A DNA stretch of 64,000 bases from Acheta domesticus (GCA_031308135.1 JAHLJT010000631.1:180155675-180219674), one strand, 5' to 3'. Counted from the first letter of the stretch, positions 36,331-49,600 are shown. Notes: a model not told the origin generated them from the sequence alone. A program made the numbers and translations.

Positions 36331-37357
36331 GAACCCTTACTCACTCTAAAGTGTGTGCACCATCCCCACATCGTCACAAAGTCAAGCTCCTGCCGACCCC
36401 TCCGATCCCATCAACACTGTTCACCTTCGCATTTCCAATCTTTACTCACCTGCCGTCTCCCAATTCCTTACCCGACAGCCTCTCCCATTCCCCAACCTCT
36501 ACATAAAGCTTCCTTCACCACCTTATCGACCTCGCCTTGGATCGTTGTCCTCTCTCGCTCGCGTCACATCCGACGTCACCGCCTATCGACAGCAGCCCCC
36601 GAGCTCTCCAGCCTCCGGCGCAGGCGATGCGATGCGATCGCGGGATCCGATTGCTCGCCGGAGCGGCGACATTAAGAGGCGCGCGGGCTGGGCTGGGGTG
36701 GGCCTTCGGAAGAAGATCCTCAAAGCGACGGCAGCCGACTTCACTAGGCGGCTCACCCAGCAGGAATAGGGTCAGTGGCGATGTGGTCATTGGCGCAAGA
36801 GAACATAGAAAACTGGGATGTGAATTAAGATTTCTTAGAAAACGGTAATATTTGTGCCGAACGGAATAATTCATTATTCAAGAGTACAACTTACCCTTAT
36901 TGGGCACGTTTTACGAATTGTCTTACGACAAAGAAAACACACTTTTTTGAGGTGAGGGTTTACAGAAATTATATTCAGTGTGGGCCTCTTAATTTCTCCG
37001 AAGAAAGATCTACCAGACTTTTCCTTGACAAGGCATCATGGATAAACGTTCATGTTCATTGTGGCCGTATGTGTTCGTAAAGTACTAGAACCCATAGTTA
37101 CTTGTTCAGTTCTCAAATCATACCTACTTTACTCTTCCTGCCTTCTACCTAATGAGCTGTGTAAATTCTAATCCCCAGATCGATTATTGATTGATATATG
37201 CAGCATTAGGTACTTGAATTGGCGTAGAAATATGTTATATTTGCATGAACATACTCATAAAACAGTGTATAAAATCCACGGAGAAAATTGTGCAAGTGGA
37301 TCGATATACTACTTGATAGTCTGATGGCCGAGCGACAACGAGTATTAAAAGTCGTTC
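36331..37357. other. No gene recognised; CpG pocket
   Basis: CpG-rich at 36590-36730. Several overlapping frames of 103-138 codons on both strands between 36310 and 36874 reflect base composition. Confidence 0.4.
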
Positions 37358-37949
37358 CACAATAGCCCGTGAACGAGAACGGCAACGCAAACGTAAAGAA
37401 CGGTTGAAACGCGGGAACGTAAAGAAAGTTGAAAGACGGACATCTCATACAGGAGAACACAACGGGAACGGGAAGGATGGTCAACATTTATCTTGGCCCG
37501 GGAACGGGAAGCCTCTCAACCAATGAAAGCGCAGAAAAAGGCGGGGAAGTTCTCCAGCTGATTGAGCGCGCGACATTGGTCCGTAGCGTTGAGAGTGTAG
37601 GGCTACATTGAGGTTAGAGCATGGATTTGCGAGTTTCAAGTATGAAGCGGGTATTCGTAGTCATTGTTGAGTTGTTTTAGATTTTGTATTTTTTTTATTC
37701 TGATGATTTTGTCTTTTTCTAATTAATATTCATTAATTAAAGAATTAATTATACAAACAATTACACAATTAACAATACAAAACAAATAGTGAAGAAAGTA
37801 GCGTAGCTAGAAGTGCTTGGTTTTGGCAACAGTTTCTTCAAGTTCTCTTTTTTTTGTTGCTACAGGTTCATAGCGCTATTCCTCTTCCCGTTGGCGCATC
37901 TTCCCGCCTTCGCCTTTGCGTTGCTGCTCCCGTTTGCCAAGCTATTGTG
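37358..37949. mobile_element. Possible hAT-like MITE
   Basis: The left end CACAATAGCCCGTGAACG and the complement of the right end CACAATAGCTTGGCAAACG are similar. Both continue into a CAACGCAAA stretch about 20 bp further in. The interior has repeated AACGGGAACGG motifs. No 8-bp target duplication is evident, so the superfamily assignment is tentative. Confidence 0.45.
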
Positions 37950-38426
37950 GAGCAGCCTTTAGGATCACGCTACGGGGAGTAGATAACAGATTGTGAGCGG
38001 GGCTGTGCCGATGACGAGGTATCGGGGTTGTGGTAAGGACGAGCGGTGACTGTGTTACCTGGATGTGGTAGGTGGAGCACATTGGCCGATGTCAGGAGCG
38101 GAGGGGCTTCTACAGGTATGACAATAGAGGCCGCGATGATAGTGGCGGTCGATCTTGAGTCTGGGCTCTAGCGCTTGCTCCGTTGCGGGTTAAATTGCCG
38201 ACCTCACACGGAATCACTCGGCAGCGCCACCGACCAGTGTCGGCTCCCTTCACTCAAAGCCACCGTAGAGCCACTGAGCGTGAGAAAGAAAGGATTGGTG
38301 TCACGCCACAATGAGCTCAAGGTAGTGAACATGTTTAGAGAAGCTCAGTAGCGCGTCAGAATGGCCTTGTGTGAAGGCTCCTGTTTACAACCGTGTTCCA
38401 CTGGCGACGAAGTGCGATTGTGCAGC
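37950..38426. other. GC-moderate sequence, no gene recognised
   Basis: No exon or element recognised. Confidence 0.4.
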
Positions 38427-38624
38427 TATTTTTTATTTACAGTCGCATCAACTACTAGGCCATTAGCGACCACTATTGGATTTAACGTTATATGAGGATG
38501 AAACGATATGGTGATGATAGGGGGTAAAAAGACGACTATGTTCTACCATGCCAGAGGCGGGACTCAAACCCGCGACTTCTAAGCCCGAGATCTATACGGC
38601 ACTACTGTCTTAGCGATCTTTGGC
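38427..38624 (-). repeat. tRNA-derived SINE family S2
   Basis: The head (38549-38624, 76 bp) is tRNA-length. It has a perfect T arm (GCGGG, 7-base loop TTTGAGT, CCCGC), an acceptor helix with six of seven pairs, and no sound D or anticodon arm. On the minus strand it continues into a body ending GGTCGCTAATGGCC...GATGCGACTGTAAAT. The broken cloverleaf and attached tail mark a SINE, not a tRNA gene. Confidence 0.65.
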
Positions 38625-40435
38625 ACGGGGCGCCGCGCTGCTCGTGTTGGGGGTGCGCCGCTAAAGCAGCGCAGAGCAGCGCAATTCCGCCGCCGGTGTA
38701 AATACCTCCATTGAAACGAATGCTTTGCCAGAACACATATCACTAGGAAGCGCTACCAAGTGACTACTAAGGGACTACACCGTAGACCCCAAGCGAGTGT
38801 CAGCTGCTAGATGACAGGTAGAATAAGAGCAGCTTTCAAAGCCTACAACTACATTACTTATATACTCAATATTGTGACATGGTTGTCGGAGGTAAAGGCA
38901 TACCGGATGTTATTGTAGAAATGAGAATCCAAGCTGAAATCCCATAAGAGAAGTTCAATCCGTATCCGAAGTCGGTCGAACCGGGCAGCTGTGGAACCGT
39001 AGATACTAACTGGCGTGACTGTGAACATGATGCATTTGAGACTCGTACACTCAGTTTTCCGTTTTGAATGAACTCCCTACTAGCAAATGCGCATTCTTCA
39101 TTAATTTTAATATGCAGTTTCCGCACCACATTCAATTAACTGTTTATGTCGTAGTGCTCATAACTATGTAACCCATCAACTCCTGCTTCCTAATCCTTCA
39201 ACTACTTTCAACTCACAAATTCCTAGATAATCATTCCTTCATCTGTCATTTGCTTAGGAAAAATTATTGGATTTCTGGATCGAATGGCATAGTACCGTCG
39301 GCGACACTAAAAATGAGCAACAGCCATATTCCAAATCCCAAACTCTCTGCACGTTCTGGAAGCGATGTAGGAAGGATAACGCCATACAGTTCTTTCATAG
39401 TCAACTATTACAAAACATTCTCGACCAACCGCCATCGACTGAAAATCTGTTAGGCTAGAATTCCTCTAGATTTCACCCAATCATCATCTCTAGCAAAAAT
39501 GTTCCCGATGATAGGTGTGTTCATCTTGAGGGTTGAAAGTATTAGCGCAGAAGACACAGGGGGGGGCGAGGGCAGTCGTCATCGTCGTAGTGCAAGCCAT
39601 TTGATCGCCTACAAGATAATAAAATATCTACTTAAGTATGGGCCAATCCATTTTAAATGATCCAGCATTGGTCGCTCAACCAACTAAAAAAATTTCATAT
39701 TTTGTATATACATTTTCTTATGTTTTGGCTGTTCAAAAGCATTTTTTATTTTTTTTATTATACCTGGTTTACAAAAAATGGCCATTTTTGTTTCGCGCCG
39801 TGCACCATTGTTCGCGTTTGCAGACATTATTTTATAAAATACTCATCACTTGGTTGTTCTAGCATTCTAGAAGAAAAATCATTCAATTTAGCATATTCTG
39901 GCCTGCAAATCGAAATATTATTTATCTATTCTCTATGTTTTATTTAAGAAATATTTGCAACAAAATCTATGGAACGCGAATGATTGAAATTCGATTTTCA
40001 GAGAGTAATTTTTGAAAGAAGGAATAGAATCACAGCCTTAATTTTTTCTTCGTTTTAACACAACAATATAGTAACTTTTTGTAAAATATCATTGGTATAT
40101 AACGTATCCCTTGAAAATTACATGCTCTTTAAAATTGGAATTTTGGATTTTTTTTCCAATTTTGAACGGTAATATCTCTGTTATGGGACCAGATAAAAAT
40201 TTGAAAATTGCACACATACTAGATCGCTATCATACCAAACTCTAGTAAAAATTACAACTTTTAGATTTGACTCGAAGTATTTAAAAAAATTGAAAACTTA
40301 CGAAAAAAAGGCTTCATTTCCACGTTGAGGATACGTTGTGCCAAGTAGTAATCACATTATTTTTGAAGCTATTTTAAAATAAAATAGCTTTCGTAAGGTA
40401 AAGTTCGTATAAGATACCCAGAAAACATTGGTTCT
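38625..40435. other. No gene recognised downstream of the DM9 gene
   Basis: AT-rich. The 89-codon minus-strand frame at 38866-39135 begins with TTG and I recognise no domain. A G-run lies at 39560. Confidence 0.4.
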
Positions 40436-40450
40436 TTTATTTGCTTTATT
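40436..40450 (-). terminator. Twin poly(A) signals of the DM9 gene
   Basis: Two AATAAA hexamers on the minus strand (40445-40450 and 40436-40441) lie about 107 and 116 bases beyond the stop codon. This would give a short 3' UTR. Confidence 0.6.
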
Positions 40451-40556
40451 TAAAAAATGCTTGTACAAAATTAAAAGTAACATTACCCATGAATTGTTTA
40501 CCAGAAGTTTGTAATAAAGATATCATTCCCTGGTGCCAAACTGTTCTGTGCAGTTT

Positions 40557-40643
40557 TCAAGGTAAAACAAGAACTTGAAAATTACTGGACTTCACCTCCT
40601 TCCCGTCTATGGGATAGCAGCAACGAAATGTGTCTGTGTTCAG
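40557..40643 (-). CDS. DM9 gene exon 4 (end of repeat 2 and stop)
   Basis: The acceptor is a T-rich tract ending TTTGTAG, giving phase 0. A second AG, 11 bases into the exon, would break the frame. It encodes 28 residues with the CCYPIDGKE and FQVLV motifs, then TGA at 40557-40559. Confidence 0.85.
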   Translation of the reverse strand: MNTDTFRCCYPIDGKEVKSSNFQVLVLP

Positions 40644-43600
40644 CTACAAAGCAAAAACAAAATTATTTATAGTTATTATTGCACAAATAACAGCTTTGCG
40701 AGAATTTGTAATTGATAAGTAATAAATTACAAAATAATATTTGAAATGTATACAAGAAAATTGCTACTATATTTCTGGCGTTGAAGTATATTTCTGGCAT
40801 TATTTCTAAATTTACGGGAAAGTAAAAATTTATAGCGGTTTTTCAGAAAATATTTTTTTTTAGAAGTTGCATAAATTTCAAGCACAAATTACGCAAAAAT
40901 TGTACATGACCCTTCCTAAAAATCTGATTTTTAATTTCCCGTATATGTACGTATATACGGAGTAATATACGTAGTATAGGGAAAGTTATATAATGCTGCA
41001 CGAAAACATGGCCAATTTTTGCCAGAACAAAATTCGTTGCCGGGCCATGATAACGAAAACGTGGATAAATCCAGTTGCTAAATTAAGAAAACAATCCCCT
41101 AACACTTGGTGTAGCCAGAAACCCTCTTATCCTTGGTACCGAAAAACCGATTGAAAGGAAAACGTCCGTCTGTCCGTCAGTCTGTGAAAACTGCTGACGC
41201 CTAAACCATACGAACGGTTTTTTTCCAAAATGGATATTACCCGGTCGATGTGGTTCGAGTCGAATCTTTGAAATTTTGGAAAATATTCTTTTGAAAAAGA
41301 AAATTTGGGGGTACTTTACAAGAAGCTCCTGGCTCCAAATTTTTTCTTCAAAGTTCTAGTAAAAACAGAGTAAAATGCACTAATGAAGGTGGAATAGGTC
41401 CGATTTTCACGGTTAACTTTGAATTTTTGAAAATTGCAAAAGTTTGAATTTTATTCGGCGTCTTCCTCCAACAACAAAATTGAAGACAGAGATTTTTCCT
41501 TCAAATAAAATTTGTTCTTCATAGTGAGTCCTTTCTTTAAGGTCAAATACATTTTTGTTGATAATTTTACTACTTTTCGCGCAATATCGATTGGGGAATA
41601 TTAATTTTAGAGAAAATTGGCTGAACGACTTAGAGGATAGCGTTGACCACAGAAAGACAGACAGATGTTTTGCCGTCGCTTGATTTTTCGGTATCGAGTA
41701 ACCATAAAACATGGCTACAGCACGTGTTAGAGGAATATTTATCTATAATTAGCAACAGGATATATCTACTTTTTCGTTACAAGGGCCCGGTGATAAGAAT
41801 TTACTTGCCGAAAATTCGCCGTTTTCCGGTGCATGATTCCAAACCTTTCGCTTCTTACGAAGTACCTTCGTAAGTGCGAGAAAGTAAAAAAGTTACTTAC
41901 CTTTCCGGGAATCCAGAATCCTTTATGAGAAACACGACAAATATAAAAGTTGATATTGTAATTCACTGTATGATAGCCGCCAAGCACTGCTCCAGGAGGA
42001 ATCCTGTGTTCCGTTGGATAGACCCAGCGAGTAGGAGCAGATGATACCAATACCTAAAGTAATATTCGTTTAATTTATACATGCCATAGCTCCAAATAGA
42101 AACTGCTTTTACTTCTAGTATTTATCTCAATGAGAATTATAAAACATACGCGGTGGTAAAATACTTATCATAACTAATCAAATAACATGGAGACCAAAAG
42201 GCCAAAAATCCCATATTGAGTTTCTCAAAAGATAAATGATTAAAATTGAATTGAATGAATACACAGACTGGATATACACCAATACTGAATGTATACACGA
42301 AATGTATAGCCAGACATCCAAATTTCTCAAGGAATTCTCTTGACACGGTGATGAAAACTCAGCTTTGTTGAGGGAACAAATCTTTAATATTAAAACTAGC
42401 TAGCATTGGGCATCCGGCAAATGGCATCCGCTCAAATTGGGCGAAATGTAAATTTGAAATTTGAAAAACAAAGTTGACTTATTTATTACGGTATCATTTT
42501 ATTGAAAACTGAAAATCTGCAGCAAAAAACGAAAACTCTTTTCTATATCATTTGTACATTTCCGCATACGTACGTGAATACGGAATTATATCCGTAGTGT
42601 AGGGGAAGTTATTTAATGCTACGCGAATAAATGGCGAATTTTCGACAGAAAAAAATTCATTGCCTGGCCATGAAAATGCAAAAGGTGATAAATCCAGTTT
42701 CTAATTTAATAAAAAAATCCCCAAACACGTGGTGTTGTGACCGTTCATTCTGGTCTTCTCGAGGGATATATCGAGGGTTTTGGGCTTTCTGTGAAATTTT
42801 GAAGAAAAACACGACAACATCAAGTGGAAAAACCATTCAACAATATAATTATGCACTTGTTAAACAAAATTACAAAAATAAAGTTGCCAATACCATTGAC
42901 TCTTACCACAAAACAACACACAAGCAAAAATAAATCAATGACAAAAAAAAATTGATTAGTGAGCAATTTGCGCAAATGCTTCTAGTACCCTCTATCAATT
43001 CTATATTTAAATTTAGTACTCAATATTCAATTTTATAAAGTTTATCTTCACTTTTAGTACCTTTACTCATATTTACTTTTAATTTTACTAGTCAATATTC
43101 AATGTTATAAAGTTCATCGTTATTTTCTCTCAGATTATAAAAAAAAAGATTCTCAGTTTATTTGTAGGTAGTACTCCCCTTTATTTGAAGACCATGCACT
43201 CGCGACGGGATCCCTTGATGCCTTCTCAGTTGGCCTCCAAGAAAGACCTCGTCCCTCCCGTTGATGCTTGCAGCGTCCAGGCTGAGCGGCGCGGTGTAAT
43301 GGTAGCGCAGCGGGTGCGCTAGACTTCCGCCCGCCTGCGATGCTCCTTCGGTATGGCAAGGTTACTCCATTCCTCCCGGGAATGCAGGTGGATTATCGGC
43401 AGAGTAGCGCGGCGCGGTGCAAAGGAAGCGCAGCGCTGCCCGCTGTCAAGACCTTGCAGCGGCCTGTGGTTATGTGGCCTCCGCCGGCCTACGGCGCTCC
43501 TGCGGAACGTCTCTTGATTGCAAAACCAAGATAGTGGTCACGCGGTCAACTACGGGTTGCGTAGAGATATCGGGCCAAGTAGCTCTACTTTCTCCGAAGA

Positions 43601-46600
43601 ATGCTGGTGTAACTCGAACAATGTTCTGTATAGAGTCTCTTACATGCGCCACGTAACTGTTCACAAGTTACCTATTGGTGTTTTGCACGAATAGTTTATC
43701 TCCGTTGCCTATTCAATCACTAGCACTGAGAAACATTTACTCTCAATCGCGCGACGTAATGGTCCTATAATCTCTCGTCCGATTCTAACAGGCACATGAA
43801 AGTTTCGCACTATTCGCGTCCGACTCCGACCGTTGACTCCGTTAGACTGCCTTTTTTTCTCCTCGTAAGAGCCACAGCTACCCCTCCCCTCACCTCCCCG
43901 CCAGCGACAGTTGATAAGGGAACAAGGGGGGGAAGCTCGTAGGGCAGCGCAATCGCGCGGCTGATCTCGCCAACTTTTGGTATTTGAGCGGAATCGCTAC
44001 ATAGCCCCCTTCTCAAAGAAAAAAAAAATCTGTTCTTCTTTTGAGAACGTTAAGATTTTTTTTTTTTTTTTTTATTCATGGAATGGCTTTAGGCTATAGA
44101 AATTAAATTTTCCTATTATTTGCTCATTATTAGTTAATTCGGCTACATTGGGTTCGATGATCCTGTTTATATTATATGGTCCTTGGAACAGTTGAAAGAA
44201 TTTTGTATATTGTTTATGTTCTAAGTCAGATGGCTTAGGAACTCTCTCCACCTCTATATTGATGGCCTACAAAAGGTTCTTGAGTGGTTAATTCGATTTC
44301 AAATTGGAAACTTCTAACAGGTTTTGTAGATTTTTCAAACACCTTCTTATACTTAAGCAGCATTGCTACTAATTGTTCTTTTTGATCAGATAGTAAATTT
44401 GAATTATCTTGTACTGTAGATTTTATTAAATCTTCCAGATTCTGTAGTTCGACACATTGTGATGTATAAATTTTTTCCCCAGGATCATTGCATTCTAGGT
44501 CTACCAAATCCTTCGGTGGAATAATCAACTTGTATTGTTGAACATCAATTATTACTAAATACTGTGACATGAAATCCATTCCTAGTATCAATGGATAGAG
44601 CAGATCCTTTGCTACTATACATACTACTTCACATTTGGTAGTACCTATAACTAAATCAAGCATTACTTGCTTATTTATTGGACATGACTTTTTCTTATTC
44701 ACCCCAATAATATATGACTTAGTTAGTGGCAGCATTGGAATGTCTACACCATTGTCTAATAGATACTGCACTGTGTCTTCTGTGATAATTGAAGCTATAC
44801 AACCGGTGTCTACCAGAGCTGACAAGATAATTTCATTACATTTGACTTGGATCATCGGACAACGTCGTTTATTTACATTTGTTTGAAGAATCTCTTCCTT
44901 CCTGTTATTTCCTCAAAATCTGCTAATTCCCACGACAAGATAGTCACCTCGTTCCTGTTGTTGTTTGCTAGGTTCGACGCGGGATGACTAATCGCCCCAA
45001 ACCTCAGAAGTTTGTTCCTTTCGATGTACTCGGCGTAGGTTTCCATTCTCCACACGCCCTTCCATCTGATGGATTCTTCTTATCTCTTGATCGGCTTCTG
45101 TGAATTTCCTTCTTGTTTTCCTCTTCGTTCCGGTTTTTCTGATTTTGATTCTTGGAATAATTTTGTTTGTTTCAACTATTGTAGATGAAACTGTGGTGCC
45201 TGTCTTCGGTTTGCTTTGCTTCTCTATTCTTTGATAAGTAGCATCATAAGAACCTAATTGAGTAATAAGTTTTTCAGCCGTTAGAGGTAACAAGTTCTTC
45301 AATAGGTTTTGAATTTGGCTGGGAAAGTGTCGGATAAGAAGACACACCATTTCTTCTTCTGGTATTGTTGGAGTGCATAATTTGAGTCCTGCCAATTTTT
45401 CTGTAGCATACTCTTGCATATTGCAGCCACCTCTCTTCCATGATCCACATAAAAGTTCTATCTTATAGTCCGTTTGTATTTCATGATTCCAATATCTGGA
45501 AAGGAATTTCTGCTTAAATTCCAGATATGTTGGGGGCAAAGGTTCTAGAGTATCTGCCCAAGTTTTTGCATTGGATTTTAACATCTGATAAATAATCCTG
45601 ACCCTTTTATCTTCTTTCACCATATGTAATGAGAAATAATTTTCCACCGCTTTCAAAAAGGTGCATGGATTCTCAGTGTTCAATCCGCTAAAAGTCAAGT
45701 GGGGAGGCAAAGTCAATAACAAAGGAGTTATACTACCTGGCCCTAGACAAGTATGTCCTCCTTTGGTACTCAACTCTTCTACCTCATTCTTGCATTCTTT
45801 AATTTGTTTTTCTAACTGGTGGTCATATTCAGTCAAATCTTTAATAGCATTATTTAATTTAGTTGCTTGAGCCTGTGCTACATCTGACAATTCTTTCTGA
45901 AATTTATTTACTTCTTTCTCTAAAGATGACTGCTTATCAGAAATAGTTGCAACTATTGCTATCTGTGTATCAACCTTTTCTTCAATGCCATTTACTTTAG
46001 TGTCACATTGAAGTTGAATTTGTTGCCTAAGATTCTGCATTCTTTCTTCTAGTTGATCAGTAATGCTAGCTAATTCTGTCTGAATTTCTTCCTTCACTAT
46101 AACCTTCCATTGCTCTGATAACCCTTTGAATTTATTCTCTAATTCTCCAAATCGCCCTTCTAATTTAGCATTGTTCCCTTTAATTTTTTCTTCTAATTTA
46201 CTATTATTTTCTACCATCTTTTTCTCTAATTTGTTATTATTTTCTACCATCTTTTCCTCTAATTTGTTATTATTCTCTATCATCTGACTAGTTATTGATT
46301 CTGTTTGAGAATGCATTTTGATGTCGATTTGTTGCATAAATTGTTGCATCAACCTAGCCATCATTCTATTTGCTCTCTCTATTTCTCCCTCTTGATCTTG
46401 AGATGTCGTAGGCGTTGATTCTCTTCCAGTTGGAGTGTCAGTAGATCTTGTTTCTTCTTCACCTTCCCTAGTTGTTACTGTTGAGAAACCTCCACTACCC
46501 TCTAGTAACACTTCTCTATCCTCACTCCTATCTGATTCCTCACTACTTTCCCCTACAGTTTCTATATTTCTTTGCCGATTAAACATCTCCGTCCTATCTG

Positions 46601-49600
46601 AATCTGCCATTTTTTTTAAACCTTTGTAAGTGACAAACTAAACAATTTATGAACTCTATAATACACTTCACCCTATTATTGACCAATGATTGTTTCTTTT
46701 GAATTTAACAAACAATTCTGTAACAATATTCCGTTGAATACTATGAGTAAGTCTTTCATCCTACACTATTTACATATAGGAATACCATTAACCATCACTA
46801 TACAATCTTGCCCAATATCAAAGTTGCAAGAAACACTGCTGTAGACAAAGTTAATTTCATCAATTGCGTAAATTTCTTCAAAATTTCGAGCCCCACGTTG
46901 GGCGCCAATTATGTGACCGTTCATTCTGGTCTTCTCGAGGGATATATCGAGGGTTTTGGGCTTTCTGTGAAATTTTGAAGAAAAACACGACAACATCAAG
47001 TGGAAAAACCATTCAACAATATAATTATGCACTTGTTAAACAAAATTACAAAAATAAAGTTGCCAATACCATTGACTCTTACCACAAAACAACACACAAG
47101 CAAAAATAAATCAATGACAAAAAAAAATTGATTAGTGAGCAATTTGCGCAAATGCTTCTAGTACCCTCTATCAATTCTATATTTAAATTTAGTACTCAAT
47201 ATTCAATTTTATAAAGTTTATCTTCACTTTTAGTACCTTTACTCATATTTACTTTTAATTTTACTAGTCAATATTCAATGTTATAAAGTTCATCGTTATT
47301 TTCTCTCAGATTATAAAAAAAAGATTCTCAGTTTATTTGTAGGTAGTACTCCCCTTTATTTGAAGACCATGCACTCGCGACGGGATCCCTTGATGCCTTC
47401 TCAGTTGGCCTCCAAGAAAGACCTCGTCCCTCCCGTTGATGCTTGCAGCGTCCAGGCTGAGCGGCGCGGTGTAATGGTAGCGCAGCGGGTGCGCTAGACT
47501 TCCGCCCGCCTGCGATGCTCCTTCGGTATGGCAAGGTTACTCCATTCCTCCCGGGAATGCAGGTGGATTATCGGCAGAGTAGCGCGGCGCGGTGCAAAGG
47601 AAGCGCAGCGCTGCCCGCTGTCAAGACCTTGCAGCGGCCTGTGGTTATGTGGCCTCCGCCGGCCTACGGCGCTCCTGCGGAACGTCTCTTGATTGCAAAA
47701 CCAAGATAGTGGTCACGCGGTCAACTACGGGTTGCGTAGAGATATCGGGCCAAGTAGCTCTACTTTCTCCGAAGAATGCTGGTGTAACTCGAACAATGTT
47801 CTGTATAGAGTCTCTTACATGCGCCACGTAACTGTTCACAAGTTACCTATTGGTGTTTTGCACGAATAGTTTATCTCCGTTGCCTATTCAATCACTAGCA
47901 CTGAGAAACATTTACTCTCAATCGCGCGACGTAATGGTCCTATAATCTCTCGTCCGATTCTAACAGGCACATGAAAGTTTCGCACTATTCGCGTCCGACT
48001 CCGACCGTTGACTCCGTTAGACTGCCTTTTTTTTCTCCTCGTAAGAGCCACAGCTACCCCTCCCCTCACCTCCCCGCCAGCGACAGTTGATAAGGGAACA
48101 AGGGGGGGAAGCTCGTAGGGCAGCGCAATCGCGCGGCTGATCTCGCCAACTTTTGGTATTTGAGCGGAATCGCTACAGTGTAGCCAGAATCACTGTTTTG
48201 TGGGTCCATGATGCCGAAAAACCAATTGAAAGCAAAACGTCCGTCCGGTGTACGTGAACAACACTAGCGCCTAAACTATTCGTACGATTTTTTTCCAAAT
48301 GGAGGAAACCTCTCTCCACCTGGCCTGAGTCGAATCTTGGTGATTGAAAAACAATTATTAATTCTTGGGGATTCTTTACATGAAGCCCACTGGACTTTTT
48401 CAAAATTTTCTCAAAAACAACTTCAGATTTTTCTTTAAATGTCTTGTAAGAATAAAGTAAAATGCACTTATTAAGGTGGCATTGGCCCGATTTTCACGGT
48501 TAACTCAGAAGTTTTAAAAATGGCAAAAGTTTGAATTTTATTCGGCGTCTTCCTGCAACTACAAAATTGCATATAGAGATTATTCCATCAAATAAAATTT
48601 GTTCTTCATAGTGAAATTTTTCTTTAAGTCATGCACATTATTTAGAAAATTTTTGTTGTTTTCGCGCAATATTGCGTGCAAAATGTGCAATTTAAAAAAG
48701 ACAAAAACAAGATTTTCTCAAAAACTGCTCCAAATTTTTTCCTTAAACTTTTCGTAGGGATAGTACCTAATGTATTCTGCCTAGTGATATAAACGCCATA
48801 TTGCTTTATTGTTTCGTTTTTTCAAAAATTACAAGAATATATTTTTTTGATTTGTCACTCACGTTAATATTTACACTAGCGGCGATTTGTTCACATTAGA
48901 ATATTTATGGGTGCATGTCCTTTTAATAATGTCAAGTAAAGTTTGTCAAAAACTCAACCGTTTTCTGTGAAAAGTAGCTGAAAATCTCGCATTTTCAGAA
49001 ACGCTCAAACGCCATTTTCTCACAAATGGCTCCAAATTATTTCTTCAAAAGTTTTACACGGATAGTGCTAGTTGCAGTCTTTAATATTCCGTAAAGTTTA
49101 TTTTGTGGTTTTTTTCTCAAAAATTACACAAAAGTATATTTTTCGAAAGATCTCTCACAACTTTAATATGCTCACTACCCGTAATTTTATACACTATTTC
49201 ATTTGTGAGTTGAAGTACTTCAAATGATTTCAAATGAAATTTTTCGAAAACTATTGGTAGGGCCGTACATTCTCAACAATCACCACTCTACTTCACACGT
49301 TATTTAATCAAGCGTCTCGCAAGGCTCCCCTTCACCACCAACATTATTTAACATACCCCCCCCCCCAGATATTGCAGCGTCAATAGCTTCAAACATCGTT
49401 CAATTTGCAGGTGATACAGCCCTATTCGCCTCAAGATATTCATTAAATAACCTTCCATCACAAATTCAAAGACACTTAAATAAAATTGAAACCTAGGCAA
49501 ACATCTGGAAAATTCAAATTACTTCTGACAACAACAGCAATAAGCTCACTCAGAAAAATTATCTCCGCCTTCCGTTAGTAATAAACAACTTCCCCATCAC

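Larger units (their letters stand above)
42736..48177 (-). mobile_element. Non-autonomous Ty3/gypsy-like LTR element with Gag and protease only
   Basis: A 5442-bp element transcribed from the minus strand: 5' LTR 46912-48177, primer site, gag, protease-like frame, pol end fragment, purine tract, 3' LTR 42736-44001. GTGT duplications flank it. The 2910-bp interior lacks reverse transcriptase, RNase H and most of integrase, because the frame passes from just after the protease to the last 60 or so codons of pol. The near-identical LTRs show recent insertion, so proteins from a related complete element probably acted in trans. It lies in intron 2 of the DM9 gene in the same orientation, so its poly(A) signal could compete with the host's. 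Confidence 0.88.

Noticed and set aside
38549..38624. Possible tRNA gene
   Set aside because: Length and T arm fit, but the D and anticodon arms do not pair, and a SINE body follows.
38866..39135. 89-codon minus-strand frame downstream of the DM9 gene, considered as a further exon
   Set aside because: Starts at TTG, contains no DM9 motif and lies beyond the DM9 stop codon and poly(A) signals.
43153..43664. Small frames inside the LTR, identical in both LTR copies
   Set aside because: Their identity reflects LTR identity, not coding selection; they overlap each other on both strands.
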